Shown here: piece by piece, positions 1-11,097 of the stretch | Numbering within the stretch: position 1 is the first letter of the stretch | How the letters are laid out: every line of letters begins with the position of its first letter | Origin: Ascochyta rabiei | Taxonomy: Eukaryota > Ascomycota > Dothideomycetes > Pleosporales > Didymellaceae | Direction: 5' to 3' | Assembly (NCBI RefSeq): GCF_004011695.2 | Contig: NC_082408.1 | Location: 543,501 to 607,500 of the forward strand | Length of the DNA stretch: 64,000 nt | Notes under the pieces: model-generated | What the model saw: the letters and a program-made list of their open reading frames with translations, nothing else | Told to the model about the DNA's origin: nothing | Database searches by the model: none | Position numbers and translations under genes: made by a program

Positions 1-1821
1 TCCAGTCAAACGAGTCGTAGTTGCTGTGGTAGTGGTATATAGGATCTTGTGGGCCTGAACCAAAGCCCATGTCGATGGAGGGGATGCCGGCGAAGTCTTG
101 AAAGGCAGTGAAGTCAGAGCCCGAGCCCATGGTCGAGATGTGCTTGTCCCAGGTGTCGAAGACTGACTGGCCGGTGACGGTCTGGTTTGGCGATTTCACG
201 AGAGGCAAGACTTCCTGGACGACTTTGCTGAGGAGTGGTGCAGCAGATAGCTTGTACTCGGGACCACGAGCGCCAACATCGACATTGAGATAGGCGACTG
301 CAGAGCCGGAAAGCCAGGGGAGGTATTCTTCGACCCATTCGGTACTGCCGACAAGGCCATATTCCTCGCCGTCCCAGCTGGCAAAAACAATGGTTCTGAG
401 TGGCTTCCACCCTGCTTGTAGGGCGAGACCAAAGCTTCTGATTACCTCGTTGAGGGCGGCTGAACCGCTGTTGGGATCTCCAGCACCTCCAGCAATCCAT
501 GCGTCACGGTGGTTGCCGAGTACAACAACTTCGTCAGGAATTGTGCCGTTGATGACGCCTATCACGTTCCATAATGGTGTTGTGACATACTCCTGTTCGT
601 TGACGAGATTCAGGGTGAGGCCGTCCGGAGAGGGACCGATGTTGTATTCTACGCCCTTATAGTCAAGACCACCACCGTGCCAAGACTTGCTGAAGGATGT
701 CGCTTTGGGGCCGTGGCCGTTGAGAGCCTTGAGCAGAGGCAATGCATCTTCGTAGGAGATGGGTAGAGAGGGAATCGAGGGAATAGCGTGATCGACAGGC
801 AGACGGGGGACGCCAGGCTTGGATGGGTATCCAGGGGTTGTGGGATCACCAGGTGCGAAGCCTGGAGGAGGTAAGTACTAAAGTTTGAAGGCCAAGCGTT
901 TGACCTACTCAGGAATTGCACACTGCCCCTCTGAACACTGCTTGGTTCTCTTGCGGGGCCATCTGGATATGTCTTGTTGCCGTTCTTCTCTGTGACTTCG
1001 CCATCGTCACCAGGATCGCTGTACATGACTACGCCAATCATGCCAAACTCTTGGGCACGCTTGACCTTCAGGCCGCGGAAGACGCCGCCGTACTTGGCCA
1101 ATGCGATCTTGCCTTTAAGGTCGATCTTGGCTGCCTTCAGGTCCTCGAAGTCCTGGTATGTGGCGTAATTGACAAAGACGTAGCCTCCAGTAACGTTGCC
1201 AGAGGCGCTGTAGCCGTGGAAAGTCGGTACCCTGTCTGCAGACTGGCTTGCCTTGTCCTCCTTCAACACGTTTTCTTCCAAGCGAGCCTCAAACTTGACG
1301 CTGTCCTTGTCAAGCAGCGCCAGACGATGTCCTTTGGGGTAGTTGATGTAGACGTCGTAGTCGACAATGGCACTCTCTACGCCAAACTCCTGCCACCGCT
1401 CCTTCGTCCATAGCGCCTGCGTGAGGTTCTTGCCGGCCAGATGCGGCCCACTGGTGTAGTACTCGCTCCATTCGCGCGCCTTTTCTGCATTGGGCGTCTC
1501 TAGCAGGATGGTCTGTAGCTCGTCGTACTCTAAGCTCGTGCGGCGCGACCAATCCTCAGCAATCTTTCGCGAGTGCGCGCGCTCGATGACGGCCGGCAGA
1601 TCACTGTCAGACTTCCAATCGAAGCTGAACAGCAGGACAGCAACAAGTCCCCCAACGAGGACCAGCGTGGATAAGATGCTCGTGCACCAGAAGCGCAGGC
1701 GATGGTGGGGATAGCGGTCACGGACGTATGGCCGCACCTCGACCGTCTGTATCAGTGGAGTGTGCTCGTTGGCCATGGCGCCGGTGGGCTTTTCATTGCC
1801 CGCGTCAGAATTCATGTGCAT
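1..1821 (-). CDS. M28 family metallopeptidase, glutamate carboxypeptidase II-like (3' end outside window)
   Basis: Membrane-anchored zinc exopeptidase of the PSMA/transferrin-receptor-like M28B group. Exons on the minus strand are 909-1821 and 1-861, separated by a 47-nt intron (862-908); splicing joins the protein across Gln-Phe-Leu-Ser/Phe-Ala-Pro-Gly. The chosen ATG at 1821 is followed by a short cytosolic tail and one hydrophobic segment at about residues 46-64, so the protein is probably type II and vacuolar or secretory. A PA domain follows (about residues 165-280). The peptidase part shows the metal-site motif GNHRDAW, then DPNSGSA, and the catalytic/metal pair in WDGEEYG, with another conserved Asp in YLNVD. 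The C-terminal dimerisation domain lies beyond position 1. An ATG at 1776 is an alternative start. Family identity is firm; the substrate cannot be read from sequence. Confidence 0.92.
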
Positions 1822-2925
1822 GGAAACAGAGGGACAGCAACTCCGTCCCACGCGTCTTGTAGGAGAGAACGGGCTGGGCGAGGTTGACAGCTTATGTCCG
1901 GTGGAGCTATGAGCTGCTCTTGGTCGGTAATGGCGTCACTGTGCCCTCTCCACATCTTATCGGCCGCCCCACTTCAACCCTCACCCCGTCGACTCCATCT
2001 ATCCACCACGAGGAATTCCATCACCATCATCGCCATCACCGTTTTCTGCATCAAGTACGTTGTAGTCTCGAGGCCATCATTTAAACTCGCTGGTTATCGC
2101 AGTAGACCAAACAGGGACTTCAAACAAACAGGGACTACAAGCTCAGTTGCGGCTCTATCAGCCACACGATATGTGCTCTTGACTGATATGCAGCAATCGC
2201 AATGGACGCTCCGATCTCTTCAGGGGCCTCGTGGTTTATATCCCTCCTCTCCTTGGTTGCCATCCGTACACTCGCAGCACCTGCACCAATCCTGCATGTC
2301 AAAATGTTTCACGCCGTCATACGCTCCTGTCATCGCTTGTTTGCTACCATCCTTGTCCTTTCTCGTTGACTGTCTGTCTAAGAGACATGTCATTCCTCTT
2401 CACATGATATTTTTTGCTTCTTAGACAACGATGTTTTGCGACTTCCGCTGCCTCGCCTTTAGTGCCTAATGCCTGATTCGCGCTGCGCCTGTGGCACAGC
2501 ATAGCTCGGGCCGTTCCTGGGCCAGTCGAGAACGCCACGAAACGTCTGGGGTGTGGGCACAGCGCCGAAGGATGATCAGCATGTCACAACGTACCTGTGG
2601 TTACTCGACTACGCCGCAACAGCCCTGCCGCTCGCAGTTTACGCATAATCTTCCATGTCATCACACATTGGTTATCGTGGCTTAGGCAGGCAGCGACTCG
2701 CGAGCGACCTGCTCCTGATATCGTCAACCATGTTTTCTGTCCTGAGGCCGCCTTTTGTTCCCGTGCACAGCCTCCGCACATGAACTCCCAGTCGCTCTCA
2801 GGTCTTGGCCATGGCTGAGATATCTGAGACCGCGTGGGGTGAGGGCGTCGATGTAGCATTTGAGCACATAAATTAGGAACCCACGTCCATACGTAGCGTC
2901 ATCAACACACTGCTACACACTCACA
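1822..2925. other. Intergenic, divergent promoter region
   Basis: This stretch separates the divergently transcribed M28 peptidase and RING-like genes, so it should hold both promoters. An open frame on the plus strand (1894-2424) has no recognisable domain and atypical composition, and I do not call it. Confidence 0.6.
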
Positions 2926-4395
2926 ATGTCCTTCATATCTCCTCGTACTATTAGTCATGCATCCATCTCCACCTTGGACCATCAGTGGGAGCCTCAACAT
3001 GTACTTGATCTTCAAGGTGACGGTCGGTGCGTCGGCCTTGCTCCGTCCAAGGGCCGCAAGTGTCATAACCCCATCAGCACAACCAATTTGAACATTTTCG
3101 ACAACATCATTACCGAGCTCTCCCGCCGACCGCTTGACATCACCCTCCTGCGTCCTCACCTTGAGCGTCTGGCTCGTTGTGGACTTTGTCTTAAGAATCA
3201 CCAAGGCCAAGCGGATGACATGGTGAAGAAATGGTCGCAAGCGATCGAGGACGCAGTCCGCCGCCTTACATCGTCAGCGCGACGGACTACTACAGACACA
3301 CAAAGCAGTACGGGTACACCAAGCACTACTGCGATTGGTCGACCTGACCGCACATCAGGCACACGCAGTGGAAATCCATTGCCTCCGATTTCGTCTCCCC
3401 CCAGTCCTTCGCTTTCTGCACTGCAGTCTGAAGCGGAAACCCTGGAGAGAAGCATTTTGACCATGCAAGAAACGATCACCACCGCCATGCGCCGCCTTCA
3501 GAGACTGCAATCTCTGCTACCAGCTGTAGACATAGCTCCCTTGCATGCGCGCGTGCCCACAGCAGAGATATCTTCCCTCCACTTGTCGAGAGCACCAAGC
3601 ACAACATCCGCCGCCCCAGTCGGTACATTTGATCATAGGAGGAACTCCACTGATCCCTCGCGCCCCTCATCCCAGGGTAGATCAATGCCGACATCCCTCT
3701 CCTCGGCACCCTATGCGTCTCCCCCCTCCGACTCCGACTCCGGAGTGGCCTTTGACTGGGACTCAGACTCGGACTCGGACGACGCCTTCCGCCCTCTACC
3801 CCCTCTGATGTTCGGTCCCATCCGCCGTCACATCTCACTTGGAGCGCCCGTCTTGCCAGCTTTGGCCCAGACAGCAACAGCCGCGACCCGTTCATCTCCA
3901 GCTCCAGTTCTAGCTCCGGTCCCCCGATATAATACCGCGCACGCACGTCGTCTGTCTCTTTCAGAGGAATGCCCAATCTGCTACTCCGGCGGACCTCTCT
4001 CCGCCTACGCTGCTTCGGAGCTGATCTGGTGCACATCATCCTGCGGCCGCACCATTCACAAATCCTGTTTCAACGATTGGCGCGCGCAGTGCTCCGCAAC
4101 AAACTGGAAACCGGACTGCCCAGTGTGCAGGGCTGACTGGGACGACTCCTGCGCTTGTGGAGGCCTCTCGAATTGCACGTCAGTCCATGTACATCGCCAA
4201 GCTACATCGTCACCCTGCCCGATCTGCAAGGAGGACATGGAGGAGGGGGAAATGCTTCAGTGGTGCAAGGACAGCTGTGGACAGAATGTGCATAAAGAGT
4301 GTGCTGATGCTTGGGCGGCGCAGTGTGTGGGGAGTGGAAGGCAGGCAACCTGTACCATGTGTCGTGCTCCATGGGTCGAGGAGTGTAACTGTTGA
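2926..4395 (+). CDS. Tandem RING-like zinc-finger protein
   Basis: Single-exon gene of 489 residues; the ATG at 2926 is in the context tcacaATGtc. The N-terminal 100 residues contain a Cys-rich module (C-x-G-x6-G-x2-C near residue 36, then C-x2-C-x3-H near residue 87) of the kind seen beside other domains in fungal proteins. A long Ser/Thr/Pro-rich linker with an Asp-Ser acidic run (SDSDSG, SDSDSDD) follows. The C-terminal third has two RING-like fingers in tandem, about residues 348-405 and 428-487, each with CPIC, a WC-x3-CG-x3-H-x2-C centre and a final C-x2-C. This WC...CG form resembles ZSWIM2-type RING variants, so ubiquitin or SUMO E3 activity is likely but inferred. The stop is 165 bp from the terminus of the Fot1/pogo relic. 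Confidence 0.88.
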   Translation: MSFISPRTISHASISTLDHQWEPQHVLDLQGDGRCVGLAPSKGRKCHNPISTTNLNIFDNIITELSRRPLDITLLRPHLERLARCGLCLKNHQGQADDMVKKWSQAIEDAVRRLTSSARRTTTDTQSSTGTPSTTAIGRPDRTSGTRSGNPLPPISSPPSPSLSALQSEAETLERSILTMQETITTAMRRLQRLQSLLPAVDIAPLHARVPTAEISSLHLSRAPSTTSAAPVGTFDHRRNSTDPSRPSSQGRSMPTSLSSAPYASPPSDSDSGVAFDWDSDSDSDDAFRPLPPLMFGPIRRHISLGAPVLPALAQTATAATRSSPAPVLAPVPRYNTAHARRLSLSEECPICYSGGPLSAYAASELIWCTSSCGRTIHKSCFNDWRAQCSATNWKPDCPVCRADWDDSCACGGLSNCTSVHVHRQATSSPCPICKEDMEEGEMLQWCKDSCGQNVHKECADAWAAQCVGSGRQATCTMCRAPWVEECNC

Positions 4396-4558
4396 GGCTA
4401 AAACGAGGTCGCATTGAATGCGCTTTGACGATGATAGATGGGGAGTACTGGATCAGTTGGGAATATTCGAATTTGACGAGCGCTCTCGTTGGCCGCATCA
4501 AGGTGCCAAGGCGTGATCTGTGCTGGAAAGCACCAAGAAGATCGTAGAAGCCCAACCT

Positions 4559-4560
4559 TA
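4559..4560. other. TA target-site duplication, left copy
   Basis: TA directly abuts the left inverted end of the transposon; the matching TA is at 6693-6694. A two-base TA duplication is the hallmark of Tc1/mariner/pogo insertion. Confidence 0.75.
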
Positions 4561-4605
4561 CCGTGTCCGTGCGCGTAACGCGCAGATTCGCGTGACGCGC
4601 ACCCC
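4561..4605 (+). repeat. Left terminal inverted repeat of the Fot1/pogo relic
   Basis: Begins CCGTGTCCGTGCGC. It pairs with the reverse complement of 6648-6692 at 37 of 45 positions, and all eight differences are transitions, as expected if RIP alone eroded an originally perfect repeat. Confidence 0.88.
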
Positions 4606-4649
4606 AACAACCTAAGCAGCTTACAAAAATAAGGTTGTTAAGCCATCTA

Positions 4650-6560
4650 TAATAGCTGTTATTATAAGATTTTATAATATAGTATTAATTAATTACTTAT
4701 AAAAAAGATATACTATCTAAATTTTGTTAGAAGGTTAACGTTGCAGCTATAGTAGGTAGTAATAGTTAAGGCAGCTAGAGGCAGCAATAGGGGACTACGT
4801 CTACTAATATTATCTCTAAAAGCATATTTTTAACACTTTTTTAGCTAGGTTACTTATAAAGCTTTCCTTTTACCCTTTTAAGGTAATTATATAGCTTTTT
4901 TAGTATTACACTCTTATTATTAATACTGCTTTTTAGCCTTCTGTTTAGCCTTCTAATCTACTGTATTAGCCTTCTCCTTCTTATACCTTTCCTTAGCTAC
5001 CTCTCTTACTATACGCTTCTCTTCCTTCTTCTTCTCCTTAACTAGCTTCTTAGCAGCTACTAAATCCTTATTAGTTACTTTTCTAAGTGCTTCCTCCTTC
5101 TCTTCTTACTTTTTTATCCTTTTATAGAAGCGTGCTTCTTTAATCTTCCTTAGTAACTAGAAAATAGCACTACTATAGTACTCCTTTTGCTGCTATAAAT
5201 CTAAGGCTTTATTCTTCTTTTTATACTTCTTCTACTTCTTTATAATCTTTTTAAGGCTATTTACCTTATATTAGAGAAGTAAGGCCTTAACTAAGATATA
5301 GTAGATTAATTATCTTATCTTTTTTACCTCCTTACTCCTCTTATCTTTAGTAACCCTCTATAACAACGTCTCTATTTTAAGCTAGTCTTTATTGCTATAA
5401 GTAGATAATAACATACTATCTAAATCTAAGCTTTCTAGTATTTTAGTAAAGTAATTAAGGATAATATTAGAATTAAGTAGAAAGATACCTATTGCTTTAA
5501 AGGACTTAAGTATTAGCTTTTTAGTAAAGCTAGAGATCTACGCCTAATAGAAGAGCTAAAAGAAGTCTACTCTCTTAATAGTTATGTAGTTTTAAGACTT
5601 ATAGATCTCTTTTATAACTTCTTTTAAGTATGCTGTTAATAGAGGTTTAAACAGCACTATATTAAGTAGCTAGAGTATCTAGGTTAAGTAAGGAGGTAAC
5701 ATAGCTAGAAGTATCTTATTATTATTATTATAGTAGTTAATAAAATCTATTATTATGTATGATCTATAGCTATCTAGTATTAATAACCTCTACTTCCTCT
5801 AAGCTTTCTCCTTAGTGTAGTAATTAAACACCTACTTAAGCCACGCAAGGCCTATATTGCTATTTAACTAGCCTAAGGCTAATACTGTTACTATTACTAA
5901 GTATACCTCTAGCTTAATTTTAGCTACCTAGTCTAATTTAATATTACTTTTCTTTAATATGTAGATAAGCCTAGGTAGTAACACTAATCTATTAGTATAC
6001 ACGCACGCTATAAGCGTCTACTAATCTCTATTACTATCTACTATTAACTCTCTAACCTTACCCTTTATCTATATATGCTTACTAAACATATATTTTATTC
6101 TAACTATCTTTCTAATTATAAAGCCCTTCTTATCTATATTATATATATAGTAAGGCTTAATAGAGTATTTAGTAATCTTATACTATAGTAGGTTAAAATA
6201 GAGCTTATATTTATTATAAGAGTTAGTGTTATAACACTAGTAATCTATACTAGTAGAGTAACGCAAGATAAGATAGATAGAGTGCTAGTTAATAAAGCGC
6301 ATAACCTAGCTCTTAGAGACTAGATTTTAAGTAATTAGAGACGCAAAATTTTAGATTATCTCTCTAGTAGGTAGTAAGTAACGTCTAGTTAGCTCCTCTA
6401 TATACTTAACAAGCTCTATCTCCTATTATAGAGTTAAATGTTATTAGTTAGTATTCTTAGTAGTTATTAAGGTAGATATTACCTTATGCTGCTGTGTTAA
6501 CGTTAACTATATAACACTATACTTTTTTATAATTACTAAGTAGTTAAATTTTTCTCTAGG
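4650..6560 (-). pseudogene. Degenerate Fot1/pogo transposase
   Basis: Remnant of the element's transposase, reading right to left. Recognisable residues are the YNIDKKGF region near 6116-6147 and the following stretch to LPRLIY near 5960. Numerous TAG/TAA codons interrupt the frame. The outer limits are approximate because start and stop cannot be defined after RIP. Confidence 0.7.
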
Positions 6561-6647
6561 CTTTAGAGCACCTAGCTCTTTAAGGGCAGCGTCTAGTAAT
6601 ATTGTAGGGTTGAGTTGTGTAGTTGTAAAGTAGAGTATAATATATAG

Positions 6648-6692
6648 GGGGTGCACATCACACAAATCCGCACGTCATGCGCACGGACACGG
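6648..6692 (-). repeat. Right terminal inverted repeat of the Fot1/pogo relic
   Basis: The reverse complement starts CCGTGTCCGTGCGC, identical to the left end for 14 bases, then differs only by transitions. Flanked by TA at 6693-6694. Confidence 0.88.
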
Positions 6693-7640
6693 TACTATCA
6701 ACAATTTTTTTACATCAAACCTCATCATGGTCCCTTAGCACCCCTCCAAATCATATCCCCGCGTACTCCGACATCAAAACGAGGTGAACCGCTTGTGCAA
6801 TGCAGACAACCCACTAATTACAAACTATGGGAACTGATCATTCGGACCAACCTATATTTCTGCGCACAGATGTATCCGCGACAAACGAATGCAGTATTTC
6901 ATATTAACCACGCAAGGAGACATAAATCATTGGTGCTGTTTTCACACACTATTCCCTGAATTTGGGGTTTACTCTCAATTAGGCCAGAGTATCGTAGCCT
7001 ACTAAAAGAGAACTGCATCAAATCATCAAATCATTCAAGCGCGGGAAGCGATAGAGGGTTTTTAACGTGTTCGCTCAAAGGGATAAGCTTCGATCAGTGT
7101 CGAGCAAACGATGTCAGTGAGAAACACGACAGTCTATCTGCACATCTTGGCTGTAGAGGGCTTCACTTAGTGAATTTTGACGGTCTTCCCTGATTTTCTC
7201 CAGATTTCGAATGCAAGGTAGGCAAGGCAACAATACAGCATCCGTGGCCGGGCCCACGGCAAACGGGCATCTCTTCGCCATTGACCTGGAGCTGGAGCTC
7301 CGTTTGAAAATGTACCACTGGTGAAGGCTCATTTGATTTCGTGACCCTTAACTGTTCGCATTCGTCGTCCTTCGCCCTGGCATTGGCTCATCGTTGAAGG
7401 GCTACACTTGCTCAGCCAAGCATATAAACAACTTTTGCGCACTCAACCTTTTGACTAGCCCGTCGACTGTAATCCACCAACTTTGCAGAATTTTGCCTTC
7501 AACTCGACCTCCCTATTTCCCCTGCATTTGGCTCACTGTCAATCAAGCTCTTGGTAAGCAAGCACGTCAGACATATACACGAGGCTCCACTGACAACATC
7601 GCGTATAGCTCGCTCTTATTCACCGCAGCAATACATCTAA
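6693..7640. other. Intergenic, promoter side of the 7.6 kb family gene
   Basis: Base composition returns abruptly to normal at the transposon end. A TATAAA lies at 7423-7428, about 215 bp before the next ATG. The small open frames here (6651-6959, 7394-7693) have no domain or splice support. Confidence 0.55.
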
Positions 7641-8583
7641 ATGGCCAAGAGACAGAGATCCACCTCCGAGTCTTCCGACAGGAACAAAAATAAGAAGAAT
7701 AACGAGCCCAAGTACACGACACGTCAGCCGGTGCCTCGTGCCCGCGACATCCAAGCGCCCAGCATCCTAACAAGCCGCCAAACCGTCACCCCGGACGGCG
7801 AAGCGCCCATGTACTTCCGCAACCATGTCGAGTCTCGCGGTCCCATGGCGCAGATCCAATGGCACTCTCCCACCCCCGACGCATCCATCCCGCTCACCGA
7901 AGCCGAAGAGCGAGTCTGCGTGCGCAAGCTGATCACCGCCTTCACGAACATACAACACGCCAACGACAGCAACGGAAGCAAGTACAAGAAGAGGCTCGAT
8001 CCGATGTCCGACTACTACCAACCGTGGGCCATTGAAGCATGCGCATGGGACATCGTGGTAGGTTGCTTGCACAACCCCTTTGCCCACTCCTTCTAACGCG
8101 TCCCAGAACGAAGTCAAGAAGATACACACAAACGGCTTCCAATACGACAAGATTTTTGACAAGGAAATATTGAGAGCCATGGAGCAGACCAAGAATCTCT
8201 TCTTCGACGAGCGAATCATCATCATCTGCCGGATGATCGAGGTACCTCCGCACCCACCGCCAATGTCCCACCAACTCCCATTAACCGACTCGACTAACAC
8301 ACTCCAGAACTCGAAATTCGTCGGCGTCAACCTTCTCAAGGATGAGAAGCTGATCACCACCATCGCCGCCCCTTTCAAGCTGTACGCCAGCTCCCTCTCC
8401 AACAATGTCTCTAACAGGAGGCGCAATGCGCTGTTGGTGGCGGGTCGGGAGGCGGGAAATGCCAAGGAGAGTGTCGAGGCTTGCGTTCCTCCTGGCTCTC
8501 CGTCGCCCGAGGACGCGGCTGCTGAGGCTATGTTGGTGCTCTCCAGCAGTGCACATCTCGACACCATCAACCGCTGGCGCTAG
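7641..8583 (+). CDS. Unknown-function paralogous family protein, member 1 (two-intron type)
   Basis: Protein of 275 residues from exons 7641-8057, 8107-8241 and 8308-8583; both introns (49 and 66 nt) have GT/AG ends and phase 0. The N-terminus is charged and low-complexity (KRQRS, NKNKK), possibly nuclear. The core at about residues 95-230 contains AWDIV, IHTNG, FFDER and NSK, aligning with three other proteins in this window. The introns fall just before the IH-x-NG motif and just before NSK, exactly where the 21.9 kb paralogue is interrupted. I recognise no catalytic motif and assign no function. Compared with the other members it lacks the long disordered N- and C-terminal regions. Confidence 0.85.
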
Positions 8584-8724
8584 GTGGGAGGGCTCTCCGA
8601 GCTTACATGAGGCTGCGAGAGGAGATGTAGAGGCTTGGAAGACAGCTACAACATGGCTTGAGAACTGGGTCTGGCACGGGTGGTACAGGTGGTACAATTT
8701 CGAGGAGAAATGAATGAATGAATA

Positions 8725-9921
8725 CTATGAAACTTGCTTTTTGACTTCACTCTTTGCAAGGTTTCCAACTACAGGGACGATCATGAGATCGACTACCATG
8801 TTCTGAACCCTCCCATGCAGCTTTGCGTTGACAGCACAGAACAATCGCTGGCTGCCTGCAATGAGCTCCTTCTCAGTAACTTCTCCCATAACATACTTCT
8901 CCGATAACATGATATACTCCGTCCAGTCATCCGGGCCAAGTGCACGCTGAACGCCTTCAAGCTCGGGAGGGATCTCGTAATCGTAACGTGGCTGAGGGCG
9001 ATTATACTGCTTCATCGCGCGAACCATTCCTCGCGTTGTTATCGGGGGCAGTACAGGTTCACTCTCTGGCTCATTTTCGATTTCAATCGAAGTCGCAGGA
9101 GGGCTGATCTTATCTTTTGCATCAAGTGCCGTTTTTTGAGTTACGATCGTGCGATGAGCTTTCCTAGAGGCGATGGCTTTTTTCGACCCAGCAGGAAAGG
9201 GTCTGGCTGGTATGCTTTGCATATCTCGCGGTATGACATTTCCCGGTGTCTCCCTACCCGATGCGGACAACGGAATTGTACTGTCTTGCGTGAGTGAGGA
9301 TCTGCGTAGGCTCGGAACTGCAGACTTGGTACTTCTTTTCAAGATCTTTGGTGAGTTCTGTGTGGACTGAGTAGGCGCAAATGAAGATTTCCGAGGCGCC
9401 TTACGGCCCACCGTGCTGGAGGGAAGACGAATTTGCTTCTGCAAAGATTGAAGTAGACTTGGAGATGACCCGGATGAAGCTTGCAGAAAGGGTAGTGCTG
9501 GCGAATGTTGAGAGTAGGCGTGCATGCCTGGCGTCGCTGTATCACCTGCGCTGCTTAAGGGCGAGCCATACGTAGGCGAGGTATTGATTGAGGCGTAAGG
9601 TTGGATTGCCTGATAGTTGGTCGGCGCAACAAGAGGCATGGACTGGCTATCTAAGTCCAGTGTTGGTCTTTTACCGGCGCCATCAAGTCCCCAGCCTAGG
9701 GTATTTGACTGAGGTAACAAGTCTGGAAACGGCCGATCGAGTACAGAAACATCATATTTTGGGATCGATGGGATATGCTGTACACTGTTGGAGGCTTCTG
9801 TAGTTATAGGCAATGGAGAGTAAGGTATGCCGTGTGCTGGAGGTTGTCCTGGCCTTTGAGCTTCTGCTTGCGCTGGGAAGCCGAGTGATCGTCGCTGGAG
9901 ATAAGGATTTGGTGGCGCCAT
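8725..9921 (-). CDS. Hypothetical protein with disordered N-terminus
   Basis: Single-exon frame of 398 residues starting at the ATG at 9921. The first 310 residues are Ser/Pro/Gln-rich with basic patches (KKAIASRKAHR) and look disordered. The last 75 residues, from the RYDYEIPPELEGV region through WTEYIMLSEKYVMGEV, look folded and hydrophobic-patterned, so this is probably a genuine conserved C-terminal module. It is convergent with the 7.6 kb family gene, with 141 bp between stops. Function is unknown; a scaffolding or regulatory role would be a guess. Confidence 0.75.
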   Translation of the reverse strand: MAPPNPYLQRRSLGFPAQAEAQRPGQPPAHGIPYSPLPITTEASNSVQHIPSIPKYDVSVLDRPFPDLLPQSNTLGWGLDGAGKRPTLDLDSQSMPLVAPTNYQAIQPYASINTSPTYGSPLSSAGDTATPGMHAYSQHSPALPFLQASSGSSPSLLQSLQKQIRLPSSTVGRKAPRKSSFAPTQSTQNSPKILKRSTKSAVPSLRRSSLTQDSTIPLSASGRETPGNVIPRDMQSIPARPFPAGSKKAIASRKAHRTIVTQKTALDAKDKISPPATSIEIENEPESEPVLPPITTRGMVRAMKQYNRPQPRYDYEIPPELEGVQRALGPDDWTEYIMLSEKYVMGEVTEKELIAGSQRLFCAVNAKLHGRVQNMVVDLMIVPVVGNLAKSEVKKQVS

Positions 9922-11097
9922 AGCATGATGGATGAAGTGAGATGCTGAAGTAGATGTTGTAAGTGGGAGCTGAGCTTGGAGTGAAGCTGCTTTGCGGCTG
10001 GATGGTTCTTACCTGCTAGTTCGCTACGACGCCAAAACGCACCTTCCATGCTCCTATAGCTCTTTTGCGCTCTATCACCCATTCCCTAGATCATGTTCGA
10101 ACTTCGGGCTACCAGGCGCTCAAGATCAGGTTATCGAGGCTCAAAATTGCGGATATCGGGGTGCTGCAGTCTGCCTTCCTAACGTACCTCTTTCACGTGA
10201 CTGCATTAGAAAGGCGCTGCAAATGTTAACTAGATCACTAACAAATGCAGACGCGCTCATTATGTCTACGCGTAGATTTTGCTAGGTTGAAGGCTAATGT
10301 TTTGACAGTGAGGCCAATAGACGACCCTCCAAGAAAGTCTATTTCCTATCATATGAGAGGCCATGCAAGGACTGACTGCAGACAGACCAAGGATACGTTG
10401 CGGGAGACTCGCCGGCAGGAGTCATGATGGTCGACGGCCCCTTTCGAGAGTCGCGACGGCGTGACAACAGCTACCAGGACCTCGAAGATCACCATGAAGG
10501 CGGGGTATCGATACTGCAGATTTGTGCGCTATGAGTCAGGTAGAGAATCACGTTCTGAAGGTTGTTGCGTATAATGTGAATGTAGGGAACGAATAGATGC
10601 AGACCCGCTTAGGACTATTGATCGTTGCGCACTCGTCCTGAGCTTATCAACGTAAAACAGTAAGCGAAAGCCGGGCAAGATCATCGAAAGCTTCGGGGAC
10701 CAGAAATTGCATTACAAAAGTCAAAATGTGTTTGGAGGCACTGGAAGAGGGGAACGTCCACCTACAGAAACGGCAGTAGGGATTATAGTCAGCACATCGC
10801 CCTGCTTAAAAGCCTGGAAGTCTTTTCCTTGCGAAGACTCGTAATGCCTGATTTCATGTAGTGACCAAGAGAGGGCAAAAAGCAGATAGAGGAGAGAGCG
10901 AGAAACGTGTCCATGAATTTCATTTGATACTTGGAGTATTGGGTATATCGTTACAGACTGCATTGAAAAAAGATACACATGCAGGGCAGAAAAGGAAGGG
11001 GAAACCACAAAAAATAAGACCGGTTGCTACACGCGTAAGAGAGGCGTTGGCGTTGTAGATCCCCTGTATCGTATGCCATTCGCATTCTTAACACCAA
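9922..11097. other. Intergenic region
   Basis: No gene seen. A 12-bp palindrome tctacgcgtaga at 10265-10276 contains ACGCGT, the core of the yeast MCB cell-cycle box; whether it works here is unknown. Confidence 0.5.

Larger units (their letters stand above)
4561..6692 (-). mobile_element. RIP-degraded Fot1/pogo-type (Tc1/mariner superfamily) DNA transposon
   Basis: A 2132-bp unit bounded by 45-nt inverted ends and TA duplications. The interior is extremely AT-rich, with TA dinucleotides everywhere and CpA almost absent, as expected after RIP. On the minus strand a broken transposase frame can still be read around 5940-6165: a YNIDKKGF stretch (ancestrally Y-N-x-D-E-x-G-F, holding the second catalytic Asp), then downstream residues ending in LPRLIY. 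This is the Fot1/pogo DDE signature. Trp codons have become TAG, the outcome of G-to-A change. Length, TIR and TSD all fit this class. It cannot make active transposase, though its ends remain recognisable. Confidence 0.9.

Noticed and set aside
1894..2424. 176-codon plus-strand open frame
   Set aside because: No domain, Ser/Pro/Leu-biased shadow-like composition, lies in a divergent promoter.
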